A DNA stretch of 64,000 bases from Kaistella jeonii (lineage in GTDB: Bacteria; Bacteroidota; Bacteroidia; Flavobacteriales; Weeksellaceae): NCBI RefSeq assembly GCF_000812865.1, contig NZ_JSYL01000008.1:41167-105166 (forward strand), read 5' to 3'. The notes beneath the pieces were generated by a model. The model was given only the letters and a program-made list of their open reading frames with translations. It did not search any database and had not been told where the DNA came from. Numbering within the stretch: the first letter of the stretch is position 1; each line of letters starts with the position of its first letter. Made by a program: the position numbers and the translations under genes. Positions 9,173 through 17,767 of this stretch are shown here, one piece after another.

Positions 9173-9898
9173 TTAAAGTTTTAATTTTTTAAAAATAAAT
9201 TCTGGAATATTTCTGATAATTAACATGATAACACTCCAAATCGGTAAAACATAAGCTACGTTTTTTCCAGATTTATATGCTTTGTAAATTCCTTCTGCGG
9301 CTTGTTTTGGTGTCGCAGTTAATTTTGGATTCAAGGGCAATCCTTCGGTCATTTTGGTATCCATAAAACCTGGTTTCACGGTGAGAACATGTACTTTTTT
9401 ATCGTACAAATAATTTCTTAGACCACTTAAATAAGCTGTCAAACCAGCTTTTGCGCTTCCATATATAAAGTTACTCTGTCTTCCGCGTTCACCTGCAACT
9501 GATGAAAGTACGATCATTGTTCCAGCGCGTTGTCTTTCCATCTTTGAGGCAAAAAAATTGAGAACAGGAACTAATTTCGCATAATTGATGTCGATAATCA
9601 ATTCTGTGTTCTTCTGATCATAAAGCCCTTCTTCTGTTCCTTCTCCTAAATAACCAGTTGCACAGAAAAGTAAATCAGAGTTGATATGATCAAATTTGGT
9701 ATAATCAATTTCCTTTCTCAAATCCATTTCTATCACTTCCGTTTGCTGCAAAAATTTCACATCGATATGTTTCGCGAATTTCTCCGTAGTTTCTGTATTA
9801 GATGTAAAAAGATAAATGGTTGAATATTTTTCATGAGCTTCTAGCGCTTTTTCAACAAAAGCCTGAGAAATTTCTGAATTGCTGCCGAGAATGATCAT
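9173..9898 (-). CDS. DprE2-like short-chain dehydrogenase (polyprenyl-phosphoryl-2-keto-pentose reductase)
   Basis: 241 residues, SDR fold. The N-terminal GSNSEISQAF replaces the usual TGxxxGxG, as in DprE2. Catalytic Ser in VLSSVAGERGRQSNF, then the YxxxK motif YGSAKAG. The C-terminal ~20 residues are hydrophobic plus basic (WSVIMLIIRNIPEFIFKKLK), typical of DprE2 membrane association. It follows the DprE1-like oxidase by 20 bases; together these would epimerise C2 of the ribosyl lipid to arabinose through a keto intermediate, using NADH in this step. The pairing with oxidase and UbiA makes this call firm; the lipid and sugar are inferred. Confidence 0.87.
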   Translation of the reverse strand: MIILGSNSEISQAFVEKALEAHEKYSTIYLFTSNTETTEKFAKHIDVKFLQQTEVIEMDLRKEIDYTKFDHINSDLLFCATGYLGEGTEEGLYDQKNTELIIDINYAKLVPVLNFFASKMERQRAGTMIVLSSVAGERGRQSNFIYGSAKAGLTAYLSGLRNYLYDKKVHVLTVKPGFMDTKMTEGLPLNPKLTATPKQAAEGIYKAYKSGKNVAYVLPIWSVIMLIIRNIPEFIFKKLKL

Positions 9899-9918
9899 AG
9901 GTGATGGATGATGGATGA

Positions 9919-11235
9919 TTAATTATTATTGATGATCCTTTTGTGCTGCATCGAAACAAACTTGGGATTCTGCACATTTTGAAGATAATTGGTCAAAGAA
10001 GATTTGCTCATGCTGTCTTTCGTCAGATAAATTCTGCCGCCGTAATCTTCGACAATTTTGTCTAATTTTTCGACTAAATTTTTCAATTTTGAATTAACCT
10101 TAAAATCTAAAGCCAAAGTATAACCTTCCACAGGAAATGAATTATAAGCTTCCGGATTATTTTTTCCAAAAAGTTTCAAAACTGCCAGGAAAGATCCGTT
10201 TCCACTTTTAGCGATTGTTTCGAGAATTTTTCGCATTCCTTCCTTTCCTTTCTCTTTCGGAATCACCATTTGATATTGTATAAAACCACTTTTACCGTAA
10301 ATTTTATTCCAGTCGTTTACGACATCTAAAGGGTAGAAAAAGGTTTCATAATCGATATAGCTTTTGACTTCTTTATTGCGCTGCTTATTAAAATAGAGAA
10401 GATTGAACAACTTTACCGTTAAATTATTAAGCACAAAATTTGGGAAATAAAAAGGAACCGTCGGATTGAATTTTTTCTTTAATCTTAAAGGATTTTCCTG
10501 CAAATTATTAGGAAGCTGATGTTTAAAAGCATGTTCACCTCTCATCAAAATACTTCTGCCAATTTTATTGCCAGTCTGCAAACAATCGATCCACGCGACA
10601 TTGTAAGTCCAGTTTTCGCTTTCATCAAATAGTTTGAAAATCTCCTCTAAATTTTCTGCTTTAATGCTTTCCTGACGAATATAAGCAGTTTCGATATTTT
10701 TTAATTTAAATTTTGCAGACAGAATAATTCCTGTTAATCCCATTCCACCGATGGTTGACCAAAATTTCTCAGCGTTTTCGGTTTTAGAACAATTTAGAAC
10801 CTCTCCATTTTCATTCAATAGAGAAAAAGACAAAACATACTCAGAAAAACAACCTTCAGCATGATGATTTTTTCCATGAACATCGGATGCAATCGCTCCA
10901 CCAACAGAAATAAATTTGGTTCCGGGCGTTACGTAAAGAAAATAACCTTGAGGCACGATGACTTCTAAAATGTCCGAAAGCAAAACGCCTGATTCACATT
11001 CCAGAATTCCATTAAGACGATCAAAACTGATGAGTTTATTTAATCTTTTTGTTGAAAAGATATGTTCGGAAAGAGAAGCATCGCCATAACATCTACCGTT
11101 TCCGCGAGCAATAATTTCGTTATTATTTTTTACGTAATCTTTAATTTTCTGAAGCGTATCTTCTGATTTTATTTCTTTTTCTACGACGGGAAAATTTCCC
11201 CAATTCGCTACTTTCTGTATAAAATTCGGCTTCAT
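9919..11235 (-). CDS. DprE1-like FAD-dependent polyprenyl-phosphoryl-ribose 2'-oxidase
   Basis: 438 residues from MKPNFIQKV. The FAD-binding PCMH half carries GNGRCYGDASLS (46-55), VTPGTKFISVGGAIASDVHG and GKNHH; His120 and Lys122 correspond to the mycobacterial DprE1 pair His132/Lys134. The C-terminal half has YGKSGFIQYQMVIP, LKLFG (Lys354, Phe356) and GYTLALDF. By alignment from memory, Ala375 stands where mycobacterial DprE1 has Cys387. The ATG at 11235 shares its A with the TAA of the UbiA gene (TAATG), so translation is coupled; the frame is open 13 codons further, but that would overlap UbiA by 40 bases. It oxidises C2 of the lipid-linked ribose before the SDR reduces it. Confidence 0.9.
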   Translation of the reverse strand: MKPNFIQKVANWGNFPVVEKEIKSEDTLQKIKDYVKNNNEIIARGNGRCYGDASLSEHIFSTKRLNKLISFDRLNGILECESGVLLSDILEVIVPQGYFLYVTPGTKFISVGGAIASDVHGKNHHAEGCFSEYVLSFSLLNENGEVLNCSKTENAEKFWSTIGGMGLTGIILSAKFKLKNIETAYIRQESIKAENLEEIFKLFDESENWTYNVAWIDCLQTGNKIGRSILMRGEHAFKHQLPNNLQENPLRLKKKFNPTVPFYFPNFVLNNLTVKLFNLLYFNKQRNKEVKSYIDYETFFYPLDVVNDWNKIYGKSGFIQYQMVIPKEKGKEGMRKILETIAKSGNGSFLAVLKLFGKNNPEAYNSFPVEGYTLALDFKVNSKLKNLVEKLDKIVEDYGGRIYLTKDSMSKSSLTNYLQNVQNPKFVSMQHKRIINNN

Positions 11236-12119
11236 TATTTGAAATAAATTTGAAGTAAAAAGGCAGCAACCCAAAGCACCAAAGTGATCTGAATATACCG
11301 GTCTCTATAAATTATTTTGGTAGGAGATTCAGTTTTATTGTAAACCAAAGTTTGCTGTAAATATCTCAGAATTGCGAAAACGACAAAAATTACGGTGTAA
11401 AAAACCCTTGGATGGAAACGGTGCTGAACTTCAGGAGAAAGTGTAAACATTAAATAACATACAATTGCTAAAGTACAACTTATTGAAAGTGCGATGTCTG
11501 CAAACTGAACATTGTAGCCATCTAAAGACTTTCTCGTTTTACCGGAAATTTGTGCATTGATTAACTCTCCTCTCCTTTTTCCGATGGCTAGAACGAGTGC
11601 AAGAACAAAGGTGAGCAAGATTGCCCATTGAGAAATAAAAATTCCCGTAGCATAACCACCTGCTAAAACCCTTAAGACAAAACCAAGAGAAATGATACTA
11701 ACGTCGATGATCGCAACATGTTTAAGTTTGAACGTATAAGCCAAATTCATGACAAAATAAAATCCAATAATCGTGGCAAATTTCCAAAAATTATGATGAA
11801 AATATTGTGCACCACAAAATACGAGGACAATACACGAAATGATGAGAGCGACCAGAATTATAAGCGCCGTTTTTTTTGAAATTACACCGCTTGCAAGAGG
11901 ACGTCTTCTTTTTTCAGGATGTTTCCGATCTGATTCTATATCAGAATAATCATTAATAATATAAATAGAACTTGCAGCCAGAGAAAAAATGATGAAAGCA
12001 AAAATGCTTTTGGCCAGTAAATCGAAATTGGTAATATTGCCGGAGAAAAACAAAGGAACAAACACGAAAAGGTTTTTTATCCATTGTTCTACGCGAAGCA
12101 GTTTTAAATATTTAATCAT
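11235..12119 (-). CDS. UbiA-family prenyltransferase, decaprenyl-phosphate phosphoribosyltransferase-like
   Basis: 294-residue membrane protein with about eight hydrophobic segments. First Asp motif NDYSDIESDRKHPEKRRRP (NDxxDxxxDR) and opening LRVEQWIKNLFVFVPLFF match the branch that transfers 5-phosphoribose from PRPP to polyprenyl phosphate (Rv3806c type), rather than quinone-pathway UbiA. The second Asp motif region is degenerate (YRDRYIQ near the end). It heads the operon. A weak -7-like element (TAATTTCG) lies about 25-30 bases upstream. The product would be polyprenyl-phosphoryl-5-phosphoribose at the inner membrane. Confidence 0.87.
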   Translation of the reverse strand: MIKYLKLLRVEQWIKNLFVFVPLFFSGNITNFDLLAKSIFAFIIFSLAASSIYIINDYSDIESDRKHPEKRRRPLASGVISKKTALIILVALIISCIVLVFCGAQYFHHNFWKFATIIGFYFVMNLAYTFKLKHVAIIDVSIISLGFVLRVLAGGYATGIFISQWAILLTFVLALVLAIGKRRGELINAQISGKTRKSLDGYNVQFADIALSISCTLAIVCYLMFTLSPEVQHRFHPRVFYTVIFVVFAILRYLQQTLVYNKTESPTKIIYRDRYIQITLVLWVAAFLLQIYFK

Positions 12120-12162
12120 CCGTGTAAAAAATCAAATGCGAAATTAGTGATTTTAAAATAAA

Positions 12163-12184
12163 AAAATCCGCCGAAGCGGATTTT
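12163..12184 (-). terminator. Rho-independent terminator after the OmpA lipoprotein gene
   Basis: Perfect 9-bp stem with arms AAAATCCGC and GCGGATTTT and a CGAA tetraloop, 22 bases after the gene's stop, with further A bases on its 5' side supplying the U-tract for the minus strand. Confidence 0.85.
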
Positions 12185-12206
12185 AAATAAATGTTTGATC
12201 AATCGA

Positions 12207-12899
12207 TTATTGCGCTGTTTTCGCGTCTTTTATCATATTTTCGTTTGCTGTAATTGCAAATTCTACTCTTCTGTTCTGAGCTCTACCTGCATCGGTATCA
12301 TTACTCGCAACTGGATCTGCTTCACCCATTCCCATTGTATTCATTCTCATTGAAGAAACTCCTTTGGATGAAAGGTAACTTTTTACAGCTGCAGCTCTTC
12401 TGTCAGAAAGGGAAAGATTGTAAGAATCTGCACCTTTGCTGTCAGTATAACCGTAGATATTAATGTTAGTATCTGGATTATTAGATAAAACAGTGGCCAA
12501 CTTATCTAGATTTGTTTTACCTAGCGCAGTTAAGTTAGAGGAGTCAAAAGCAAAATTTACCATATTTTCTTTCAAGGTAATTTTTATTCCTTCACCTACT
12601 CTTTCCACTTCAGCTCCAGGTAAAGTTTCTTTGATTTCCTTAGCTTGCTTATCCATTTTGTTACCGATTACATTTCCGGCAACTCCACCTACGATTCCGC
12701 CAAGAACTGCACCTAATGCCGAGTTTCCGCCTTTTCCGATGTTATTTCCTAAAATTCCACCAAGAACTGCTCCTCCTGTTGCACCAATAACAGTACCTCT
12801 TTGTTGATTATTTGAATTTTTCACTGCTTCACAACTTGTCATTATCAATGAAGAAGAGATGAAAAGTGCTGCGATGTTTGTTTTGTTAAAAATTTTCAT
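12207..12899 (-). CDS. OmpA-family lipoprotein with glycine-zipper segment
   Basis: 230 residues. Lipoprotein signal ending SSLIMTSC (lipobox, Cys23). Residues 35-80 are a Gly-rich alternating region (GATGGAVLGGILGNNIGKGG and on) like the glycine zippers that sit in membranes. An OmpA-C peptidoglycan-binding domain fills about 105-215, with NIYGYTDSKGADSYNLSLS and AQNRRVEF as hallmark motifs. It likely tethers the outer membrane to peptidoglycan. Monocistronic with a strong terminator. Confidence 0.92.
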   Translation of the reverse strand: MKIFNKTNIAALFISSSLIMTSCEAVKNSNNQQRGTVIGATGGAVLGGILGNNIGKGGNSALGAVLGGIVGGVAGNVIGNKMDKQAKEIKETLPGAEVERVGEGIKITLKENMVNFAFDSSNLTALGKTNLDKLATVLSNNPDTNINIYGYTDSKGADSYNLSLSDRRAAAVKSYLSSKGVSSMRMNTMGMGEADPVASNDTDAGRAQNRRVEFAITANENMIKDAKTAQ

Positions 12900-12922
12900 A
12901 ATTTTATTTTTTAATATTATTA

Positions 12923-13411
12923 TTATTTCATTCCTGTTCTAGCGAAATTGTAAACAATTCTTACGTTATCGCTGCCTGAAGGAACATTTTGTTCTAAAGA
13001 AAAAGAATCTGTTGTTTGACTTATAAGATTTAAAGAATATCCTACAGTAACTGCTTTCGCTTTTGATCCTTCCATTAATTTCTTGAATTTAAATTCAGTA
13101 CCATTAACTACTTCAAATTTGATGGGTTGAATGACACTTGGGCAAGCTCCACCACCGCTTAAAGTATAAGAACCGCTGTAATTATTTGGGATCAATCTCC
13201 AGTGACTTCCTACGAAACATTTTGCGTCAGCACCTTCGTCAAAAGGTTTTACTTTGAAATTTTTGTCGTAATCAATGCTTGTTACTTCCCAATCTCCTTT
13301 TAGTTTAAGAAATTCTACGCGGTCAGTTTGTGCTGTTTTCGCTGTTTTCACGGTGGAACAAGAAACGCTCATTACAACGCCTAAAATTCCTACTAGTAAT
13401 AAATTTTTCAT
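12923..13411 (-). CDS. Lipocalin-like lipoprotein
   Basis: 162 residues from MKNLLLVGILGVVMSVSC, a lipoprotein signal with lipobox SVSC. The following residues LKLKGDWEVTSIDYD open a lipocalin-like beta-barrel of the kind common in Bacteroidota; CFVGSHWRLIPNNYSGSYTL and the C-terminal FSLEQNVPSGSDNVRIVYNFAR are consistent. Eight more codons upstream (to 13435) are open, but the ATG at 13411 starts directly at the signal peptide. Ligand unknown. It precedes the OmpA gene by only 23 bases, so the two may share a transcript. Confidence 0.8.
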   Translation of the reverse strand: MKNLLLVGILGVVMSVSCSTVKTAKTAQTDRVEFLKLKGDWEVTSIDYDKNFKVKPFDEGADAKCFVGSHWRLIPNNYSGSYTLSGGGACPSVIQPIKFEVVNGTEFKFKKLMEGSKAKAVTVGYSLNLISQTTDSFSLEQNVPSGSDNVRIVYNFARTGMK

Positions 13412-13474
13412 AGTGATATAATTATTTAAGTACAAGTTACAAAAAACCGTGCCAATATAGTAATTAGATTAAAA

Positions 13475-13497
13475 AAAGTCCGTTAAAAACGGACTTT
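13475..13497 (-). terminator. Rho-independent terminator of the subtilase gene
   Basis: Perfect 10-bp stem AAAGTCCGTT / AACGGACTTT with an AAA loop, 25 bases after the subtilase stop, flanked by a run of A (13471-13477) that reads as U on the minus strand. Confidence 0.85.
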
Positions 13498-13521
13498 ATC
13501 ATTTATTTAAAATAAAATTAT

Positions 13522-15234
13522 TTATTTTACTTTTTGAGCTTTCCTTTTATTTACTGCTTTTACTTTAACAGTAGGAGTAGAAGCACCTGCTTTGTAAAAA
13601 TTAGTATAAGCATATTCTGCGGCTTTTTTCAAGTCGATAACACCACCTGCCTCAGAAATCAGATCAAATCTATTGTTTGTGTTTGAACTGATCATTGCAT
13701 TTACAGTAGATTTATTTGCTGTTTTTACTAATGATTCTATTAATTGTGCCGGAGTTAAATTTGGCATGTAAGCTAACAATACTGCAGCAGCGCCTGCAAC
13801 AACCGGAGAAGCCATAGAAGTTCCCTGCAGATACGCATATTTCCCACCAGGAACGGTAGAATAAATTTTCTCACCCGGAGCAAAAACATTCACCATCTTT
13901 TGGTTATAATTAGAGAAATCTGCTCTCAAAAATTCATTATTATTGGTAGAAGCTCCTACTACGATCATATTATTGATATAAGGTTTCGCGTCGTCAACAT
14001 TTTTGAAGTTGGTCGGATAATATACATTTTCAGCAACGTTCTCATTGTCATTACCTGCTGCTTTTACCAAAAGAACTCCTTTGTCCTGAGCATATTTAAA
14101 TGCATCCCAAACAACATTTTTCCCTGGAGAAACCGGTTTCCCGAAACTCATATTCAATATTTTCGCACCATTGTCAACTGCATATCTCACTGCATTTGCA
14201 ACATCTTTATCTCTTTCATCACCATTTGGAACAGCTCTCACCACCATTATTTTCGCAACTTTGTAACCAACTCCATATTGTACTTCTTTTCCTTGAGGAA
14301 GACCCGCAATAATTCCGGCAACGTGAGTTCCGTGTTCTCCTTTTGGATCTGCATAATGATTATTCCCGTAATTTTTCTGTGCATAATCATCATAATTATC
14401 TCCTACGATTGCGGCGCGAGGATCAAAATCTAAATTATATTGTTTTGTCGCCTGAACTTCATAATAATCAACTGCTTCTTTCATTTGATCATTTAAGAAT
14501 TTTTGAACTTCTGCGGGAGATTTTCCCTGTACTGCTGGATCGTTTACAACCTGTCCCAAAACTGAAGCTGCCATTGCCTGATCCTGAGTAGTTGGTTTTA
14601 TCGCTGCAATTACTTCAGGAGTTAAATTTTGTCCGTTGAGCATTGCAATCATGGTCGGAATCATGTCCTGGATTTTCTTATAAGTTTCGTAGCCTTGCTT
14701 TGCTTCAACACCTTTCTTCGTATAAATTTCTTTCGACTTCATGTACATTGCAAAATCTTCGGACATTTTTGCCTGATTTACTTTGTTTTTAGCTGAATCT
14801 GTACCTTCAAAAATCGGCTGATATTTTTTTACAACTCTGGTAACTTCTAAATTATCATCGTAGACATCGCCATTTTTTCCACCCAGAAAGTTCCAGCCGT
14901 GAACATCATCAACGTAACCGTTTCCGTCGTCATCTTTTCCATTGTTTGGAATTTCATTTACGTTGGTCCACAAATTTTTGATCAAACCTGGATGATTAAC
15001 ATCTACTCCGCTGTCTAAAACACCAACAATTACTGGAGTCGGTTTCAAACCTTTGGATTCTAAATATTTGTAAGCATTTTGTGTATTTACACCGTATATA
15101 TTTGTTGAAGCGAAATCTTTGTGATACCAAGTCATCAGATCTTTGTCCTGCATCGGATCCAAAGGTGCAACTACAGTCTGTGCAAAAGAAGCAAAACCTG
15201 TCATAAAACAAGCTGCAATGAATATTTTTTTCAT
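13522..15234 (-). CDS. Secreted subtilisin-like (S8) serine protease
   Basis: 570 residues with signal peptide MKKIFIAACFMTGFASFAQ. Catalytic triad: Asp74 in VLDSGVDVNHPG, His301 in GEHGTHVAG, Ser473 in GTSMASPVVAG; oxyanion Asn395 in KAAGN. About 225 residues separate Asp and His, against about 30 in subtilisin; the extra segment is helical and charged. Ends in a basic Lys/Arg-rich tail (VKAVNKRKAQKVK) with no type IX secretion C-terminal domain that I can see, so it is likely periplasmic or outer-membrane bound. The ATG at 15234 is 11 bases after the WbqC stop. Confidence 0.95.
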   Translation of the reverse strand: MKKIFIAACFMTGFASFAQTVVAPLDPMQDKDLMTWYHKDFASTNIYGVNTQNAYKYLESKGLKPTPVIVGVLDSGVDVNHPGLIKNLWTNVNEIPNNGKDDDGNGYVDDVHGWNFLGGKNGDVYDDNLEVTRVVKKYQPIFEGTDSAKNKVNQAKMSEDFAMYMKSKEIYTKKGVEAKQGYETYKKIQDMIPTMIAMLNGQNLTPEVIAAIKPTTQDQAMAASVLGQVVNDPAVQGKSPAEVQKFLNDQMKEAVDYYEVQATKQYNLDFDPRAAIVGDNYDDYAQKNYGNNHYADPKGEHGTHVAGIIAGLPQGKEVQYGVGYKVAKIMVVRAVPNGDERDKDVANAVRYAVDNGAKILNMSFGKPVSPGKNVVWDAFKYAQDKGVLLVKAAGNDNENVAENVYYPTNFKNVDDAKPYINNMIVVGASTNNNEFLRADFSNYNQKMVNVFAPGEKIYSTVPGGKYAYLQGTSMASPVVAGAAAVLLAYMPNLTPAQLIESLVKTANKSTVNAMISSNTNNRFDLISEAGGVIDLKKAAEYAYTNFYKAGASTPTVKVKAVNKRKAQKVK

Positions 15235-15245
15235 AAAGTAACTAT

Positions 15246-15857
15246 TTATTTGTTTTGAATATTTTTTATATAAGTCAAAGATTCGGGTCCTTTGTTACAA
15301 AGCAGATCGATAATTGAAAGGTCTTCCTGAAAGCCAAATTTGTCGGTAAAGGTTTGATAGTATTCTGGGAGAAGAAATTCCTGCTCTTTTTTGGGCGAGA
15401 ATTTTTCTCTGTAATTTTCTTCGGTTGGATTTCTAAAATACTCTTCGCTCAAAGAATAAGTCTTAGTGGTTTTCAGAATTTTTTGAATTATTTTTAAAGC
15501 ATTCAGGTTGAAAGCAAACAAAGAATTCGTTTTAAAATTAAAAATCTCTTCAAGCTGATCTTCGTAATATTCAAAATAAGGCGATCTTTGATAAGCGGTC
15601 TTAATGGATTTCCAGTGGATTTTTTCCCAGGGATCACGGTGAGAAACATCAATTTCGTTGATGGTTCTTGTACCGTTGTGTTTCACGGGAATTATTAACA
15701 ACAATCTCCCATTTGCACCATAAACTGCAGTTCTGTTTCTGTAGGTCTGTTTGGGAAAGCTCTCGAACTGTTCGAAAACAATTTCAGAATCTTCTCGCAG
15801 AAAAACCGAAAACCAGGAAATAGGCGGTAAATAAAAGAGGGGCAATAAAATTTTCAT
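15246..15857 (-). CDS. WbqC-family protein
   Basis: 203 residues: MKILLPLFYLPPISWFSVFL, then FESFPKQTYRNRTAVYGANG, PVKHNG and SPYFEYYEDQLEEIF, the conserved blocks of the WbqC-like family (PF08889) often found beside LPS or signal-peptidase genes in Bacteroidota. Biochemical role not established. It lies between lepB (190 bases upstream, with a repeat in the gap) and the subtilase, reading the same way. Confidence 0.85.
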   Translation of the reverse strand: MKILLPLFYLPPISWFSVFLREDSEIVFEQFESFPKQTYRNRTAVYGANGRLLLIIPVKHNGTRTINEIDVSHRDPWEKIHWKSIKTAYQRSPYFEYYEDQLEEIFNFKTNSLFAFNLNALKIIQKILKTTKTYSLSEEYFRNPTEENYREKFSPKKEQEFLLPEYYQTFTDKFGFQEDLSIIDLLCNKGPESLTYIKNIQNK

Positions 15858-15899
15858 ACTTAAAAAACCTATCGATAAAATTTAATAAAAAACGTAACT

Positions 15900-16036
15900 T
15901 GGAGATTCAAAATAATCTCCTAGCCCCGATCGCAACGACATCCTTTTATGGAGCTTCAGCGGAATAAAAGATATAGTGGAGAGCGGGAAATAGCTCCCAA
16001 TAAAAAATAATAAATTGCTATTCGAGCACGTCGAAC
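15900..16036. repeat. Structured intergenic repeat, possible Flavo-1-like element, between lepB and wbqC-like gene
   Basis: The 190-base gap holds a non-coding block: hairpin GGAGATT / AATCTCC (15901-15919), then AGCCCCGATCGCAACGACAT, a CCTTTTATGGAGC segment, AAAAGATATAGTGGAGAGC, GGGAAATAGCTCC, and a small hairpin TTCGA/TCGAA (16021-16035). I recall blocks of this kind (AGCCC-GAT-...-ATCCTTTT...AAAAGATATAG-GGA-AGCGGG) as dispersed repeats in flavobacterial genomes; an identity with the Rfam Flavo-1 RNA is a guess. A divergent copy appears at 39407-39495. Confidence 0.5.
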
Positions 16037-16047
16037 AGCTCCTAATA

Positions 16048-17700
16048 CTACTCTTCTGATTCTTTTTTCTTGAATAATTTTGAAATATAATCCCAACCGA
16101 AGAATACCAGTAAAATAATCGCTGCAACCCACCAATAAGAGGTTTTGTTGGCTTCACCAGTATTTGTGGCTTTGAACATACGGTCCCAACGGATTTTTTT
16201 ACCATCGGGTTGATAAGAGGAACTTTTGTCCGGGAAAAGACCTTCGACACTTAACCACGTAAACATCGGCGAACCAACAATATTTTCTTCAGGAACGAAA
16301 CCGAAAAATCTCGCATCTAAGGAAGCGTCGCGATTGTCACCAATCATCATGTAATAATCCTGCTTGATGGTGTATTGCGTAGCTTCTTGCCCGTTGACAA
16401 AGATTTTGCCGTCTTTATTTTCGAGTTTGTTGTGTTCGTATTCTGAAATGATCCAGCGGTATTCGGGTAAAGTTTCCTGATTTAAAGTGACAACATCGCC
16501 TTTTTTCGGAATTTTCAAAGGACCGTACCAATCCTGATTCCATTTTTTATTGATCGGGAAAATTGATTGTGTTGTATCCACATGTTTCGTGTAACCATCG
16601 TGCATTGCATTTAGTTTGAAAGAAACTGCACCGGAATCTTTGGGCCAAATGTGTTCCTTCAAATCGATCACTTGTGGCAGCATCTTGATTTCTTTCGCTG
16701 TTTCATCGGTCAAACCCTGGAAATCGTACAGATAACCGGTTTGCGTTTGAACTTCCTGCACGGGAAGAAATCCGTATTTTTTGTATAACGACGGAACATC
16801 GAGTTGACTGCCGGTCGTTGCTATATATTTATGCTGTTTTTTCTGATCGCCTAAAATACTTTCTGGTTTACCGTTGATGAAAAGTCTTCCCGCACGGAAT
16901 TCCATGATATCACCTGCAACAGCGACGCAACGTTTTACATAAGGATCTTTTCTGTCGGTCGCAGTATGAACGGAATCCTGTGGATAATTAAAAACGACAA
17001 TATCGTTTTTCTGTGGTTTGTTGAACTGCAAAATCCTTGCATAGGGTAATTTTACGGCATCAACATAAGATTTAGGATCATCTTTTGGATTGTTCTTTTC
17101 GCCGGTATCCATGATTGTTCCCTGTAAAAAAGGAATTGCAAGAGGTCGCATCGGCATTCTGAAACCGTAGCTCCATTTATTTACAAAAAGAAAATCTCCG
17201 ACAAGAAGCGTTCTTTCCATTGACCCTGTCGGAATTCCAAAAGGTTGCGTGAAGAAAACGTGTACGATTGTAGCGAAAACTACTGCAAAAGTGATCGAGC
17301 CAACAAAAGATTCTTTTTTACCTGCTTCTTTTTCTTCCTCAGTCAAATATAAATCATCTTCGACATGCAATTCAGAATCTTTAGAATAATTGACGAATGC
17401 CATGTAAATAAAAGGAAGAATTACCGTCAATAATTTTTGAACGAAACTCGTTTTACCGAAATGTTTCATTAAGAACAAATGAAAAACCGTCATCATGATC
17501 GGTCCAACAATTGGAACGTAGGCTAAAATGACCCACCACTTGGAGTGATCTGTTTCTTTTTGAATAATATAATAATTATAAAAAGGTACAAAAGCAAAAA
17601 GCGGATTGTAACCCATTTTTTTAAAGAGTTTCCATGTAGAAATCCCCATCAATAATGAGAGAATGATCACGTAAACTGCGTAAGTTAAAAAGTAGTTCAT
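16048..17700 (-). CDS. lepB: Signal peptidase I, long Bacteroidota form
   Basis: Removes signal peptides at the inner membrane. 550 residues, well above the 180-330 usual. N-terminal half has about four hydrophobic segments; catalytic Ser160 in GIPTGSMERTLLVGD; general-base Lys256 in YVKRCVAVAGD; C-terminal box MIGDNRDASLDARFFGFVPE. About 190 residues separate the Lys box from the GDNRD box, forming an enlarged periplasmic domain. A last hydrophobic segment (WWVAAIILLVFFGWDYI) with a Lys/Glu tail makes a C-terminal anchor. It lies downstream of dapB in the dapB-lepB block typical of the phylum. Confidence 0.95.
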   Translation of the reverse strand: MNYFLTYAVYVIILSLLMGISTWKLFKKMGYNPLFAFVPFYNYYIIQKETDHSKWWVILAYVPIVGPIMMTVFHLFLMKHFGKTSFVQKLLTVILPFIYMAFVNYSKDSELHVEDDLYLTEEEKEAGKKESFVGSITFAVVFATIVHVFFTQPFGIPTGSMERTLLVGDFLFVNKWSYGFRMPMRPLAIPFLQGTIMDTGEKNNPKDDPKSYVDAVKLPYARILQFNKPQKNDIVVFNYPQDSVHTATDRKDPYVKRCVAVAGDIMEFRAGRLFINGKPESILGDQKKQHKYIATTGSQLDVPSLYKKYGFLPVQEVQTQTGYLYDFQGLTDETAKEIKMLPQVIDLKEHIWPKDSGAVSFKLNAMHDGYTKHVDTTQSIFPINKKWNQDWYGPLKIPKKGDVVTLNQETLPEYRWIISEYEHNKLENKDGKIFVNGQEATQYTIKQDYYMMIGDNRDASLDARFFGFVPEENIVGSPMFTWLSVEGLFPDKSSSYQPDGKKIRWDRMFKATNTGEANKTSYWWVAAIILLVFFGWDYISKLFKKKESEE

Positions 17701-17767
17701 ATTTCTATTTGGTAATATTTGAATTATTAGTTTGTTTTAAAGCGCTTTTGTTACAAATACAGGAGCA

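Noticed and set aside
11236..11274. Longer start (MGCCLFTSNLFQI) of the DprE1-like gene
   Set aside because: It would overlap UbiA by 40 bases; the ATG at 11235 overlaps by only one base and starts the conserved part.
15680..15696. Sequence GTTTCACGGGAA, similar to the parS core
   Set aside because: parS is a 16-base palindrome (TGTTNCACGTGAAACA); this matches only one half, and it lies within the WbqC gene. No proper parS seen in the window, though parAB is present.
15882..16250. 122-codon minus-strand frame overlapping the lepB end and the structured repeat
   Set aside because: It overlaps the lepB 3' end in another frame and the repeat; composition is unlike a protein (Ser/Tyr/Lys runs) and no start signal is present.
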